A stretch of DNA of 64,000 nucleotides from CAJWKT01 sp964465375. GTDB lineage: Bacteria; Pseudomonadota; Gammaproteobacteria; Steroidobacterales; Rariloculaceae. Shown one piece after another: positions 42,415-52,224 of this stretch. The notes under the pieces were generated by a model that was not told the DNA's origin, did not search any database, and worked only from the letters and a program-made list of their open reading frames with translations. The position numbers and the translations under genes were made by a program. Location: positions 5,374-69,373 of the forward strand of contig CAYXIJ010000012.1 of the NCBI GenBank assembly GCA_964465375.1. The letters run 5' to 3'. Numbering within the stretch: position 1 is the first letter of the stretch; the number at the start of each line of letters is the position of its first letter.

Positions 42415-43746
42415 GTGGCTGAGTCTTGCCTATCTTATTTAGCCCATCCGGTAAGCAGTGTCGGTGGGGTAATTTCGGTTCCAGGCGATAAATCAATTTC
42501 TCATCGAGCTCTCATGTTGGGTGCTGTGGCGGAGGGCAGCACTCAAATTAAGGGTATTCTTAAAGGGGAAGACTGCATCGCGACTTGGGTTGCATTAGAA
42601 AAAATGGGTGTGAGTATCAATCGCGGCCCTGATGATACAGTTGTTATTAGAGGCGTAGGGTTGCGGGGTCTTAAGGCTCCGCTTGCCTCCTTAGATCTTG
42701 GTAATTCTGGCACGGCGATGAGGCTGTTGACCGGACTTCTAGTCCCACAGTCTTTTGAAGCTAAATTAACGGGTGATCAGTCTTTGAGGGGGCGCCCAAT
42801 GGAAAGAGTGGTTGAACCTCTTCAGGTCATGGGAGCAAAAATTGAAACGCAAGATGGATACCCACCCATTCTGATTCAAGGCACCAAAAACTTAATGGGC
42901 GTGTCACATAGATTGAAGGTAGCTAGCGCCCAAGTGAAATCAGCACTTCTTTTTGCGGGCCTCTCTGCAAGGGGAGTTACAACCATACAATCCCCGGGCA
43001 TAACTAGAGATCATACTGAACGAATGCTTTTAGGGATGGGAGTCAAATTAGTTGTGGACGGCAGCTATAAAGTTAGTCTTGAGGGGCCAGCACAGCCAAG
43101 GAGTATTAAGATTGTGGTTCCTGGTGATTTTTCCTCGGCGGCTTTTTTTATTGTAGCGGGGTGCCTAGCCAGTGAATCTGGGCTGTTGATAAAAAGTGTT
43201 GGAGTAAATCCCTCACGGACTGGTTTGATTACTATTTTGAGAGCAATGGGTGCTCAGATAGAGATAAGACATAGTCGTGATTATAGCCTGGAGCCAATAG
43301 CTGACATAGAGGTCAAAAAAAGCACATTACACGGAATTGAGATACCACAGGAATTAGTTCCACAGACTATTGATGAATTTCCGGCCTTGTTTGTAGCAGC
43401 TGCATGCGCTAGTGGTACGACTACTGTAAGCGGCGCGAAGGAATTGCGTTACAAGGAAAGCGATCGCCTGAGGGTAATGGCAGAAGGGCTTAAAACACTA
43501 GGAGCGGAGGTTGGTGAGCAACCAGATGGGCTTACTATAAGTGGTGGTAGCCTCGACGGTGGGACAGTAGATAGCTGTAATGACCATCGGGTTGCAATGG
43601 CTTTTGCACTGGCTAGCGTGGTAGCGAGGGGGCCAATAGAAATTCTTGGTACCAATGAAGTAGTAACGTCCTTCCCAGATTTTTTAGGTACTGCTGCTCA
43701 GGCTGGCCTAAAGGTAGAGTTGGGTACGGGTGCAGCTGTTGACTAA
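42415..43746 (+). CDS. aroA: 3-Phosphoshikimate 1-carboxyvinyltransferase (EPSP synthase)
   Basis: 443 residues from the GTG at 42415, which stands 9 bases after GGGAGG; the TTG at 42406 is directly against that site and less likely. Family blocks are VPGDKSISHRALMLGAVAEG near residue 24, DLGNSGTAMRLLTGLL near 93, RYKESDRLRVMAEGL near 347 and NDHRVAMAFALA near 390. It joins shikimate-3-phosphate and PEP. The 3' end overlaps cmk by 17 bases. Confidence 0.96.
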   Translation: MAESCLSYLAHPVSSVGGVISVPGDKSISHRALMLGAVAEGSTQIKGILKGEDCIATWVALEKMGVSINRGPDDTVVIRGVGLRGLKAPLASLDLGNSGTAMRLLTGLLVPQSFEAKLTGDQSLRGRPMERVVEPLQVMGAKIETQDGYPPILIQGTKNLMGVSHRLKVASAQVKSALLFAGLSARGVTTIQSPGITRDHTERMLLGMGVKLVVDGSYKVSLEGPAQPRSIKIVVPGDFSSAAFFIVAGCLASESGLLIKSVGVNPSRTGLITILRAMGAQIEIRHSRDYSLEPIADIEVKKSTLHGIEIPQELVPQTIDEFPALFVAAACASGTTTVSGAKELRYKESDRLRVMAEGLKTLGAEVGEQPDGLTISGGSLDGGTVDSCNDHRVAMAFALASVVARGPIEILGTNEVVTSFPDFLGTAAQAGLKVELGTGAAVD

Positions 43747-44440
43747 CCGTGTTCCTGTGCTGGCTATTGACGGACCAAGTGGTTCTGGAAAGGGTACAGT
43801 GAGCCGGAAGCTTGCACGAAGGCTAGGATGGCATCTTCTTGATAGTGGAGCACTCTATCGGTTGGTAGTACTAGCAGCAGAAGAAGGTAAGTTATCTTTG
43901 GATGATTCGGAGAGCCTCTCTCGTATCGCGAGCAATATGAATATTAATTTTGCGCCGGTAAGTGATTTAGAGCAAGTATTCCTAGAGGGCAAAGAGGTAA
44001 GTGAAGCCATACGAACTGAAGCGTGTGGTACTGCCGCATCTAAGATTGCGTTACAGCCAGTTATTCGGAGTGCGGTAGTAACTCGCCAGCGGAGATTTGC
44101 ACAAGCTCCTGGGCTAGTAGCTGATGGCCGCGATATGGGAACGATAGTTTTTCCTGACGCAATACTTAAGGTATTTCTCACTGCAAGTCCGGAGGAAAGG
44201 GCATTAAGGCGATATAACCAGTTGAAAGACAAGGGTATTGATGTTAACTTGACCGCCCTCTCCCGGAATGTGTATAGGCGGGATAGGCGCGATGCGGAAA
44301 GAGGCGTTGCGCCGCTCCGGCCAGATCGGGATGCTCGCATTTTGGACTCAACTGAGCTGGATGTGAATGAGGTAGTTGAGTGTGTTTTTAAGTGGCTGCT
44401 GGGTACAGGTTGGTCGCCAGAAAAGATGAATGACGATTAA
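43730..44440 (+). CDS. cmk: Cytidylate kinase
   Basis: 236 residues from a GTG inside the end of aroA. The P-loop is IDGPSGSGKGTVSRKLA near residues 13-29, with the typical LDSGALYR after it. The CMP-specific insert and the VADGRDMGTIVFPDA segment near 140 are complete, followed by the LID arginines (RDRRDAERG). It phosphorylates CMP and dCMP. A TTG at 43739 is an alternative start. It lies in the conserved aroA-cmk-rpsA order. Confidence 0.95.
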   Translation: MQLLTNRVPVLAIDGPSGSGKGTVSRKLARRLGWHLLDSGALYRLVVLAAEEGKLSLDDSESLSRIASNMNINFAPVSDLEQVFLEGKEVSEAIRTEACGTAASKIALQPVIRSAVVTRQRRFAQAPGLVADGRDMGTIVFPDAILKVFLTASPEERALRRYNQLKDKGIDVNLTALSRNVYRRDRRDAERGVAPLRPDRDARILDSTELDVNEVVECVFKWLLGTGWSPEKMNDD

Positions 44441-44460
44441 TTCAGGTAGGGAAAAATGGA

Positions 44461-46137
44461 ATGAGTGAATCTTTTGAGCAGCTATTAGAAGAGAGTTTTT
44501 CTGATCGACAGATCAAGCCGGGCGCCATTCTTACAGGCAAGGTGATTGGTGTAAATTCCGATGTGGTTATTGTTCATGCAGGACTGAAGTCAGAAGCAGT
44601 CATACCTATCGTACAATTCAGAAATGAAAAAGGTGAGGTTGAGGTTGAAGTTGGTGATGACGTCGAGGTAGCGCTGGACGCAGTTGAGGATGGTTTTGGT
44701 GAGACTCGACTTTCTCGAGAGAAAGCCAAAAGAACGCGGACATGGAGTGACCTAGAAGAGGCCTTTGAGGAGAGCAAGGTTGTAACTGGGACCATTAGTG
44801 GGCGCGTTAGAGGCGGATTTACCGTTGATATTAGTTTAGTGAAAGCTTTTCTACCGGGTTCTTTGGTTGATGTTAGGCCAGTTAGAGATCCGGCGGCTTT
44901 GGAGGGAAGTACGCTAGAGTTTAAAGTTATTAAACTTGATCACAAGCGCAATAATATTGTTGTTTCGCGTCGCGCGGTCGTAGAGGATGAATACAGCGCG
45001 GAGCGTCAGGAGCTTCTAAAAAATCTTGAAGAGGGTGCTGTTGTTAAAGGTATAGTAAAGAATCTCACTGACTATGGTGGATTTGTTGATTTGGGTGGCA
45101 TTGATGGGCTATTACATATTACGGATATGGCGTGGAAAAGAGTAAAGCATCCATCAGAGGTAATTAATGTCGGCGATGAAATAGAGGTTAAGGTTCTTAG
45201 ATTTGACCGGGAACGTAATCGGGTTTCCCTCGGTCTTAAGCAACTTGGCTCAGATCCATGGATGGACTTAGGGCGACGCTATCCTGACCAAAGTCGTTTG
45301 TTTGGCCAGGTTACAAATATTGCTGATTATGGTTGTTTTGTAGAAATTGAAGAAGGTGTAGAGGGTTTGGTTCATGTTTCAGAGATGGACTGGACGAACA
45401 AGAATGTGAGCCCCAGCAAGGTTGTTCAGATTGGAGACGAAGTTGAGGTGATGATTTTAGACATCGATGAGGAGCGAAGAAGAATTTCTTTGGGCTTGAA
45501 GCAGTGCCAGCCAAATCCCTGGACTGAGTTCGGAAACAATTTCAAAAAAGGCGATAAGATATCTGGTCAAATAAAATCCATTACTGATTTTGGAGTTTTT
45601 ATTGGGCTACCTGGAGATATTGATGGACTAGTTCATTTATCGGATCTTTCTTGGGAGACCCCCGGGGAAGAGGCGGTTAGGAATTACAAAAAGGGAGAAG
45701 AGCTAGAAACTTTGATCCTAGTGATAGATTCGGAACGAGAACGGATTTCGCTAGGCGTAAAGCAGCTTGACCAAGATCCTATATCAATATTTATTTCTGA
45801 GAACGCTAAGGGCAGTATAGTGACCGGCGTGGTAAGGGAGCTTGATGCAAAGATGGCAACTATTGAGTTGGAGGGTGGTGTAGTGGGACACTTACGAGCC
45901 TCGGAAATTTCACAGGATAAAATAGAAGATGCGCGCATGGCACTTAAGGTTGGAGACGAAGTAGAAGCTAAATTCACGAATTTTGATAGAAAAAACCGAG
46001 TGATTTCGCTATCGATCAAAGAGAAGGAAGCGCATGAGGAAGCCGTTGCGATTGAGAGCTATAAGACCGAAGTAGGAAAGCCCGCTGCAGGCACGACACT
46101 GGGAGATTTGCTTAAAGAGAAAATGACCTCGGAGTGA
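44461..46137 (+). CDS. rpsA: 30S ribosomal protein S1
   Basis: 558 residues, six S1 repeats as in E. coli (557). Repeats begin near residues 20, 105, 190, 277, 364 and 452; the third to fifth carry clear GGFVDLGGIDGLLH, GCFVEIEEGVEGLVH and GVFIGLPGDIDGLVH cores. The first two bind the ribosome and the rest bind mRNA. The upstream AGGTAGGG is a usable ribosome-binding site. Confidence 0.97.
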   Translation: MSESFEQLLEESFSDRQIKPGAILTGKVIGVNSDVVIVHAGLKSEAVIPIVQFRNEKGEVEVEVGDDVEVALDAVEDGFGETRLSREKAKRTRTWSDLEEAFEESKVVTGTISGRVRGGFTVDISLVKAFLPGSLVDVRPVRDPAALEGSTLEFKVIKLDHKRNNIVVSRRAVVEDEYSAERQELLKNLEEGAVVKGIVKNLTDYGGFVDLGGIDGLLHITDMAWKRVKHPSEVINVGDEIEVKVLRFDRERNRVSLGLKQLGSDPWMDLGRRYPDQSRLFGQVTNIADYGCFVEIEEGVEGLVHVSEMDWTNKNVSPSKVVQIGDEVEVMILDIDEERRRISLGLKQCQPNPWTEFGNNFKKGDKISGQIKSITDFGVFIGLPGDIDGLVHLSDLSWETPGEEAVRNYKKGEELETLILVIDSERERISLGVKQLDQDPISIFISENAKGSIVTGVVRELDAKMATIELEGGVVGHLRASEISQDKIEDARMALKVGDEVEAKFTNFDRKNRVISLSIKEKEAHEEAVAIESYKTEVGKPAAGTTLGDLLKEKMTSE

Positions 46138-46179
46138 TGTTTTTTTAGGGATATAACTTTAAGGGCTTGGTACGTAACA

Positions 46180-46482
46180 ATGACAAAGTCTGAATTAATT
46201 GAAGCGATAACTAGGACACAACGCCATTTACCGGCTAAGGATGTGGAGCTTGCCGTAAAGCATATGCTAGATCTCATGAGCGAAACCTTAGCGGATGGCG
46301 GAAGGATAGAGATCCGCGGTTTTGGGAGTTTTTGCCTCCATTATCGATCTCCTCGCATGGGCAGAAACCCAAAGACTGGGCAGGCTGTTCATCTAACTGG
46401 TAAGCACGTACCGCATTTTAAGCCTGGAAAGGACCTTAGGGAGAGGGTAAATAAGGTTCGTCGGCTACCATTTAGTAGTTAG
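46180..46482 (+). CDS. ihfB: Integration host factor beta subunit
   Basis: 100 residues. The DNA-bending HU/IHF fold is clear: MTKSELIEAITRTQRHLPAK, DGGRIEIRGFGSFCLHYR and the beta-arm tip RMGRNPKTGQAV, which contains the intercalating proline. The position between rpsA and lapA identifies the beta rather than the alpha subunit. The partner ihfA is not in the window. Confidence 0.95.
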   Translation: MTKSELIEAITRTQRHLPAKDVELAVKHMLDLMSETLADGGRIEIRGFGSFCLHYRSPRMGRNPKTGQAVHLTGKHVPHFKPGKDLRERVNKVRRLPFSS

Positions 46483-46539
46483 GTCATCTGTCTGTTCAAC
46501 GTAGTTTTTCATCAAGCTACCGAGACTGGAGACATAACC

Positions 46540-46845
46540 TTGAATACTTTTCGAAAGATTGTACTTTTTGGTCTATTTTTTTTCGTGGCGATACTTTCAT
46601 TTCTTTTCTCAGTTAACAATCCAGGCTTAATGACTCTAGATATTGGATTTGCTCTTCTGGAAAATATTTCTATTCCGATTGCATTTCTCGTATGTTTTAC
46701 GCTTGGGTGGCTTTTTGGGTTAATCTGCGTAGGCTTAATGTTATTGCAAATGGCTAGCGACAGGAGACGATTGCGCCGCACGCTAAGGTTCGCTGAAACT
46801 GAGATCAGTAGTCTTCGCAGCCTGCCGCTGCAAGATGCCAACTGA
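46540..46845 (+). CDS. lapA: Lipopolysaccharide assembly protein LapA
   Basis: 101 residues from a TTG with GGAGA upstream. Two membrane helices (FGLFFFVAILSFLFSV and IAFLVCFTLGWLFGLI) flank the NNPGLMTLDIGF loop typical of LapA/YciS, followed by a basic cytosolic tail (SDRRRLRRTLR). It works with LapB in controlling LpxC turnover. It overlaps lapB by 11 bases. Confidence 0.9.
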   Translation: MNTFRKIVLFGLFFFVAILSFLFSVNNPGLMTLDIGFALLENISIPIAFLVCFTLGWLFGLICVGLMLLQMASDRRRLRRTLRFAETEISSLRSLPLQDAN

Positions 46846-48019
46846 CGCCACATTTATCCTCGCTGGGCTTTTTGTCGTAGCCGCAGCAGCTGGTTGGGCG
46901 TTTGCACGTTTCGGAGGATCTCGTGAAAAGGAGGATATAAAGGCCCCTATTAGCGCTGATTATTTGCGGGGGTTAAATTTAGTCCTAGACCGACAAACGG
47001 ATGAAGCCTTGGAGCTGTTTATTCAAATGGCCAAGGTTGATAGTGATACGCTTGAGACGCATTTTGCTCTTGGTCATTTATTCAGGCGGAGAGGTGAAGT
47101 AGATCGCGCTATACGCGTTCATCAAAACCTTCTAGCTCGGCCAAATTTAGATGAAACCCAGCGGCATCAAGCACTATTTTCGCTAGCAGAAGATTACTTA
47201 GGTGCTGGACTCTATGATCGGGCGGAGAAACTTTTCTTGCAGCTCACTGAAAGTCCTGTTATTGCCTCAAGGGCACTGGAAAATTTGATTAATATTTATG
47301 AGCGAGAAAGCGAGTGGATACAAGCTATAGAGGCTCATAGAAAATTAGAGGTACTGAATGGAGAAAAATCTAGTCGTGGCGGCCAGTATTATTGTGAATT
47401 AGCTGAATTAGCACGTGTTCAAGGTAACTTCGAGCTCGCTCTTCAGTATCTTAAGAATTCTATTCGAGGTGGATCAGGAGCCCTTAGGGGTACCCTTATT
47501 AGGGCCGCTATTGCAAAGGATCAGGGTGATTTTTATGAGGCATTAAGGCTATATGAACAGATCATTGAAAGGGACCGTAGATTTATGGCCGAAGTTTTAG
47601 GCTCGCTCCTTGAGTGTCATAAAAAAATTGGCTCAATGAAAGAATTGGAAAAATATTTGGAACAATTGCTGAAATATGAACCTTCATTGCAGCAAGATAT
47701 TGCTTACGCAGCGGTGATTGGAGATTTTACGGAGCCGGACATCGTAACTCGCTGTATGGAAAACTTTATTTTAGGTAATGATTTACTCAGAAGTCTTGTG
47801 GACGTTAAGGTAGTTATGTCTGAAGATCCAAAAATTCGGCATGAGCATACTGCTCGAATTGCAAATGCTCTGAGAGACCTTTCAGCTAATAGTGCACGTT
47901 ACTTGTGTACAAATTGTGGCTACAGCAGCCAAAGTTTTATTTGGCACTGCCCCAGCTGTAAAAGTTGGGAAACGGTATGCCCGCTTCGGTCTTTTCGGTT
48001 TGATGTGTCAATGCTGTGA
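46835..48019 (+). CDS. lapB: Lipopolysaccharide assembly protein LapB
   Basis: 394 residues. One N-terminal membrane helix (FILAGLFVVAAAAGWAFA) is followed by about nine TPR units (for example HFALGHLFRRRGEVDRAIRV) and a rubredoxin-like zinc module at the C-terminus: CTNC near residue 364 and CPSC near 380. It binds FtsH and LpxC to adjust LPS production. The lapA-lapB pair follows ihfB, as in other Gammaproteobacteria. Confidence 0.95.
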   Translation: MPTDATFILAGLFVVAAAAGWAFARFGGSREKEDIKAPISADYLRGLNLVLDRQTDEALELFIQMAKVDSDTLETHFALGHLFRRRGEVDRAIRVHQNLLARPNLDETQRHQALFSLAEDYLGAGLYDRAEKLFLQLTESPVIASRALENLINIYERESEWIQAIEAHRKLEVLNGEKSSRGGQYYCELAELARVQGNFELALQYLKNSIRGGSGALRGTLIRAAIAKDQGDFYEALRLYEQIIERDRRFMAEVLGSLLECHKKIGSMKELEKYLEQLLKYEPSLQQDIAYAAVIGDFTEPDIVTRCMENFILGNDLLRSLVDVKVVMSEDPKIRHEHTARIANALRDLSANSARYLCTNCGYSSQSFIWHCPSCKSWETVCPLRSFRFDVSML

Positions 48020-48058
48020 AAGAGCTCCGGGACCAGAAAGATAGATTTAAAAAAATAA

Positions 48059-48937
48059 ATGAGTTTTAGAATTCAATCAGCAGTTTTTCCAGTCGCTGGA
48101 TTGGGTACACGTTTTCTTCCCGCGACCAAAGCCTCTCCTAAAGAGATGCTATCAATCGTAAATAAACCTTTGATTCAGTACGCCGTAGAGGAGGCCCTAT
48201 CTGCTGGAGCGGAGAGATTAGTTTTTGTAACTAGCCCATCTAAGCGAGCAATCGAGCAGCATTTTCAGGCCAACGTGGAATTAGAGAGTGCATTGAGAAG
48301 CTCTGGTAACAAAAAAATGCTAGCACTTATACAGAATATTGTTCCGTCTAGCGTTGAGTGCATATTTGTTCAACAGGAGGTACCACTGGGCCTTGGTCAC
48401 GCAGTGTTATGTGCACGAGCAGCGGTAGGAGAGGAACCCTTTTTCGTTCATTTGGCTGATGATCTAATACGCAGCGACAAACCATGTCTTGAGCAAATGC
48501 GACAACATTACGCCCGACACCATTCTAGTGTATTAGCTGTCGAGGCAGTGCCTAATGATCGAACAGCAAGCTACGGTATTGTATCCACTAAAAAAGAACC
48601 TTCTGGCGCTCAAAGAATCGAAAGGATTGTCGAGAAACCCAAACCTGAGGAGGCACCCTCAAATCTAGCAGTAGTGGGCCGTTATTTGCTTACACCAGCT
48701 ATTTTTAAGCAGCTTGAAGGAAGGGGTCCGGGGGCAGGCGGTGAGATTCAATTAACAGATGGGATCGCTGGCATTTTGGAGAATGAGTCAGTGCACGCGT
48801 TGCAATTTGAGGGAACTCGTTACGACTGCGGGAGCAGGATGGGCTACCTAAAAGCAACAGTCGAATATGGCCTTCACAACGAGGAGGTAGGGGGGAGATT
48901 TCGGAAATATTTAAAGGAATTAACTAAGAAAATATAA
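48059..48937 (+). CDS. galU: UTP-glucose-1-phosphate uridylyltransferase
   Basis: 292 residues. The nucleotide-binding opening FPVAGLGTRFLPATKASPKEML is split here into its usual GLGTRFLPATKASPKEM core near residues 14-30. VEKPKPEEAPSNLAVVGRY near 195 and GEIQLTDGIAG near 233 are also conserved. It makes UDP-glucose for envelope glycans. It is the last gene of the block on this strand and is convergent with the next gene. Confidence 0.95.
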   Translation: MSFRIQSAVFPVAGLGTRFLPATKASPKEMLSIVNKPLIQYAVEEALSAGAERLVFVTSPSKRAIEQHFQANVELESALRSSGNKKMLALIQNIVPSSVECIFVQQEVPLGLGHAVLCARAAVGEEPFFVHLADDLIRSDKPCLEQMRQHYARHHSSVLAVEAVPNDRTASYGIVSTKKEPSGAQRIERIVEKPKPEEAPSNLAVVGRYLLTPAIFKQLEGRGPGAGGEIQLTDGIAGILENESVHALQFEGTRYDCGSRMGYLKATVEYGLHNEEVGGRFRKYLKELTKKI

Positions 48938-49008
48938 TTGCTTGAGGCATTATTTCAGGATGCAGGCGCGTATTGATTGGCGAGCCTATCTTTTTAGAAA
49001 TCCCAAGG

Positions 49009-50205
49009 CTAAGCAATAAAGCGTTGATCGATAGTACCTACATGAATTGTTCTTGCTTGCTTCATAACTATCTCAAGTTCTTTTTGCAGAATATCCAATA
49101 CCGCCTCTACGCCTTCCTGGCCGAATGATCCTAGCCCCCAAAGATAAGGCCGGCCTATTGCAATTGCGTCAGCGCCCAGAGCTAGAGCTTTGAAGATGTC
49201 AGTGCCTCGCCTAAAGCCACTATCAATAATTATTGGGATTCGTTTATTCACCGATTGTACAATTTCGGGCAGACACTCAATGGTGCTTCTTCCGCTGTCC
49301 TCCGCTCGCCCACCATGATTGGAGACTATAATACCTTCAACTCCATGATCTACTGCCAGAGCTGCATCTTCAGCAGTGACGACTCCCTTTAGTAGTAACT
49401 TCATTGAGGTGGAGTCCTTTATCCTGTCTACAAAATCCCAGTCCATAAAAGAACCATCAGGGCTTCTACCACCTGATAGCCCAATATTTTGGTACATAGG
49501 TTTTTGTGGTATTACATTAGCTTGCGGCGAATGACATACTTGGCAGTCTGGGTTGGTGGTCCGCCGGTGACGATCTAATATCTCCCGGTTGCTAGCTGGA
49601 AGGTCCACCGTGAGAGCAATTACCGGGCAACCGGATAATTCAGCACGCCTTACTAGAGCTTCAGTTACAGCCCATTCCCGGCTTGGATATAACTGATACC
49701 AAACAGGCCTACCCCGTGCCTCATTGACCTCTTCTACCCCAGTAGATGTTACGGTAGATAAGATTTGTTCAACGTTCTTTGTCTTTGCTGCTCGCGCTAC
49801 AGCTAACTCACCTTCTGGATGAAAAGCTTTATTACTGCCACATGGCGCAAGAATTATCGGCATAGGGTATTTTCTGCCAAAAAGCTCAATAGAAGTGTCA
49901 ATATCAGAAACATTAATTAAACGGCGCATGCGTAATTGGAATTGCTTGAATCCCTCTCTGTTGGCATTCAGAGTTCCGCCATCGTCGGTTCCCAAGGCCA
50001 TATAGGTATAGTGCCCTGGCATTAGTGAACGCTTTGCTGTTTCATGAAAATCAAACACATTTATTGCATCACCTGCGCGAGAAATTGCTTCAGGCGCATA
50101 GGGGCTCGTGGAGGTTTGACTAAGAACATGTGGACTACAATAAAGTGCGGGACTAGAAGCTAGGAATTGGAGTAATCTGCGTCTTAACCTATTTTTATTA
50201 TTCAT
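49009..50205 (-). CDS. Alpha-hydroxy-acid oxidizing protein (FMN-dependent), with N-terminal signal-like segment
   Basis: 398 residues. The FMN TIM barrel of the lactate/glycolate oxidase family begins near residue 70 (HYTYMALGTDDGGTL). The catalytic His is in IIVSNHGGRAEDSG near 295, followed by IIIDSGFRRGTDIFKALALGA and GRPYLWGLGSFG. The N-terminus (RLRRRLLQFLASSPALYCSP) looks like a signal peptide, possibly Tat-like, which is unusual for this cytosolic or membrane-associated family. It oxidises a 2-hydroxy acid to a 2-oxo acid. The start overlaps the CoA-transferase stop as ATGA. Confidence 0.85.
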   Translation of the reverse strand: MNNKNRLRRRLLQFLASSPALYCSPHVLSQTSTSPYAPEAISRAGDAINVFDFHETAKRSLMPGHYTYMALGTDDGGTLNANREGFKQFQLRMRRLINVSDIDTSIELFGRKYPMPIILAPCGSNKAFHPEGELAVARAAKTKNVEQILSTVTSTGVEEVNEARGRPVWYQLYPSREWAVTEALVRRAELSGCPVIALTVDLPASNREILDRHRRTTNPDCQVCHSPQANVIPQKPMYQNIGLSGGRSPDGSFMDWDFVDRIKDSTSMKLLLKGVVTAEDAALAVDHGVEGIIVSNHGGRAEDSGRSTIECLPEIVQSVNKRIPIIIDSGFRRGTDIFKALALGADAIAIGRPYLWGLGSFGQEGVEAVLDILQKELEIVMKQARTIHVGTIDQRFIA

Positions 50206-51389
50206 TTCTTTGCCCTTGAGTTGTTAGATAATGCTAGTGTGATTTCCTTATTATGCTCTCCGAGGCGCGGTGGGTAACGACGATAGCTTGGTCCTCCGCC
50301 AGACATATTTATTGGGCTACCAATGGTTTTGATAATTCCTAGTAAGGGGTGCTCAAGCTCAACAATCATACCGCGTTTTATTAGGTGATCATCCGTTAGT
50401 GTTTCGTCTGGGAAGTTTATTGGTCCAGAAGGGATGTCATTTTCCACGAACTCACTTATCCATTCCTTTGCATCCTTTTTTTTGAGTATATTTTCCAGTA
50501 AGGGCATAAGTTTACTTCTATTTTTATTGCGATCAGGGTTGCTGGCGAAGCGAGCATCAATCATCAGGCTTTTTTCCACACCGAGGACCTTACAAAATCG
50601 TTTCCATAGCCTTTCTGTTCCAACAGCGACGATCATTGTTTTGTCTCTTGCCTTGATCGGTTGGTAGGGCGTGATAGTTGGGTGCATATTACCCATACGC
50701 TCTGGCCGCTCGCCGGTTACAAGAAAGCTTCCTCCTAAATTTGCTAAAAATGTGGTTTGAGAATCAACGAGTGCAATATCAATAAACTGACCTTTTCCTG
50801 TCCCGTTAGCTAATGTATCTCGAGAATACAAGGCTGCGAGAATTCCAACCAGTGAATATATACCTGCAGTGATGTCGGACATTGGAGTGGGAAATCGGAT
50901 CGGAGGACCGCCCAATTCACCTGTCAATGCCATTAAACCAGATTCTCCTTGGGCCACTATGTCATATCCACCGCGACTCGCCTTAGGGCCAGTATGGCCG
51001 TAGCCACTGATGGCTGAATATATTAGCCTAGGATTGATGGTGGCCAGTGTATCCGGATCAATTTTGGTTGATTTCAATGAACTCATTCTGGGAATATTGG
51101 TTATAAATACATCAGATTGGGCAACAAGTTTCCAAAAAATATTTAGATCATTCTTATCTTTGATGTTCAGCTCTAAGCTGCGTTTATTGCGGTTCACTGA
51201 TAAAAAATACGGACTCTCACCATTAACAAAAGGAGGTCCCCATCTTCTGGACTGGTCGCCAATATCGGGTCTTTCGACCTTGATAACGTCGGCACCAAGG
51301 TCACCAAGCATCATCGCGCAATAAGGGCCAGCTAAGGCTTCAGTCATTTCTAGTACTTGAATGCCTCTAAGTGGGGACGATTTGTTCAA
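50202..51389 (-). CDS. CaiB/BaiF (family III) CoA-transferase
   Basis: 395 residues. The N-terminal CoA-binding part reads LEMTEALAGPYCAMMLGDLGAD near residue 11 and VERPDIGDQSRRWGPP near 40. The catalytic aspartate lies in GGYDIVAQGESGLMALTGE at about residue 145. The C-terminal GPINFPDETLTDDHL and LGEHNKEIT are typical. It transfers CoA between carboxylic acids without an acyl-phosphate step. It is coupled to the downstream alpha-hydroxyacid oxidase gene and divergent from the aldolase gene, which suggests one organic-acid route. Confidence 0.9.
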   Translation of the reverse strand: MNKSSPLRGIQVLEMTEALAGPYCAMMLGDLGADVIKVERPDIGDQSRRWGPPFVNGESPYFLSVNRNKRSLELNIKDKNDLNIFWKLVAQSDVFITNIPRMSSLKSTKIDPDTLATINPRLIYSAISGYGHTGPKASRGGYDIVAQGESGLMALTGELGGPPIRFPTPMSDITAGIYSLVGILAALYSRDTLANGTGKGQFIDIALVDSQTTFLANLGGSFLVTGERPERMGNMHPTITPYQPIKARDKTMIVAVGTERLWKRFCKVLGVEKSLMIDARFASNPDRNKNRSKLMPLLENILKKKDAKEWISEFVENDIPSGPINFPDETLTDDHLIKRGMIVELEHPLLGIIKTIGSPINMSGGGPSYRRYPPRLGEHNKEITLALSNNSRAKK

Positions 51390-51519
51390 AATTAATCTCC
51401 TTTAGCTTTGTTAGGCTGGACGCGACTCTATCGCGGATAGTCGGATGACACAATGACAGCTCTACTGCGCTCGTGTACTCTTTTGTGAGGATCAATTATT
51501 GAAGAACGAGTAATAGCGT

Positions 51520-52224
51520 ATGAATAGTATTGCGGTGCGTAACATTGAGCGGGCAGACCCTAAAGTAATTGATGCTCTAGGTCGACTAGGTGTTGCAACT
51601 GTGCATGAGGCACAAGGGAGGCATGGCCTGATGAGGCCATATATGCGCCCGATTTATCCTGGTGCTCGTATCGCCGGTAGCGCGGTTACGGTACTCGTAC
51701 ATCCTGGGGATAACTGGATGCTGCACGTTGGAATCGATTTATGCCATAAGGGCGATGTCCTCGTAGTTGGGACTAGTAGCTATAACACTGATGGTATGTT
51801 TGGTGATCTACTCGCTACCTCTTGCCTTGCCCTTGGGGTTCGTGGCTTGATCATTGATAATGGTTGTCGCGATATTGCGGATCTGACCCGGATGAAGTTC
51901 CCAGTCTGGAGTCGGGCTATTTCGGCAAAAGGGACCATTAAGGCAACCCCAGGTTCTGTAAATGTGCCTATTGTGTGTGGAGGGCTCAACGTAAACCCAG
52001 GTGATGTTGTAATTGCTGATGATGATGGTGTGGTGGTCGTTCCGTTAGCACGTACAGAGGAGGTAATCAAAGCGGGGAAGATTCGTGAGGATAATGAGCA
52101 CGAAAAACGTGAGAGACTTAAGGGTGGAGAGAAAACACTTGATATTTATAAAATGCGAGAACCACTGCAAGAAGCGGGACTCGTATATGTTGAGAGCTTA
52201 GATGATCTGCCTGAAGATCTTTAA
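51520..52224 (+). CDS. 4-Carboxy-4-hydroxy-2-oxoadipate aldolase/oxaloacetate decarboxylase type (RraA fold)
   Basis: 234 residues. The class II pyruvate aldolase/RraA fold is indicated by LGRLGVATVHEAQGRHGLM, VLVHPGDNWMLHVGIDLCHKG, and the metal-site segment IIDNGCRDIADL with Arg and Asp, followed by a FPVWSRAIS loop. The extra C-terminal helix ending in IYKMREP and the length near 230 fit the HMG/CHA aldolases (GalC/LigK) rather than the RNase E regulator RraA. It splits a C6 hydroxy-oxo-dicarboxylate to pyruvate plus oxaloacetate in gallate or protocatechuate meta-cleavage. No other genes of that route are beside it. Confidence 0.85.
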   Translation: MNSIAVRNIERADPKVIDALGRLGVATVHEAQGRHGLMRPYMRPIYPGARIAGSAVTVLVHPGDNWMLHVGIDLCHKGDVLVVGTSSYNTDGMFGDLLATSCLALGVRGLIIDNGCRDIADLTRMKFPVWSRAISAKGTIKATPGSVNVPIVCGGLNVNPGDVVIADDDGVVVVPLARTEEVIKAGKIREDNEHEKRERLKGGEKTLDIYKMREPLQEAGLVYVESLDDLPEDL

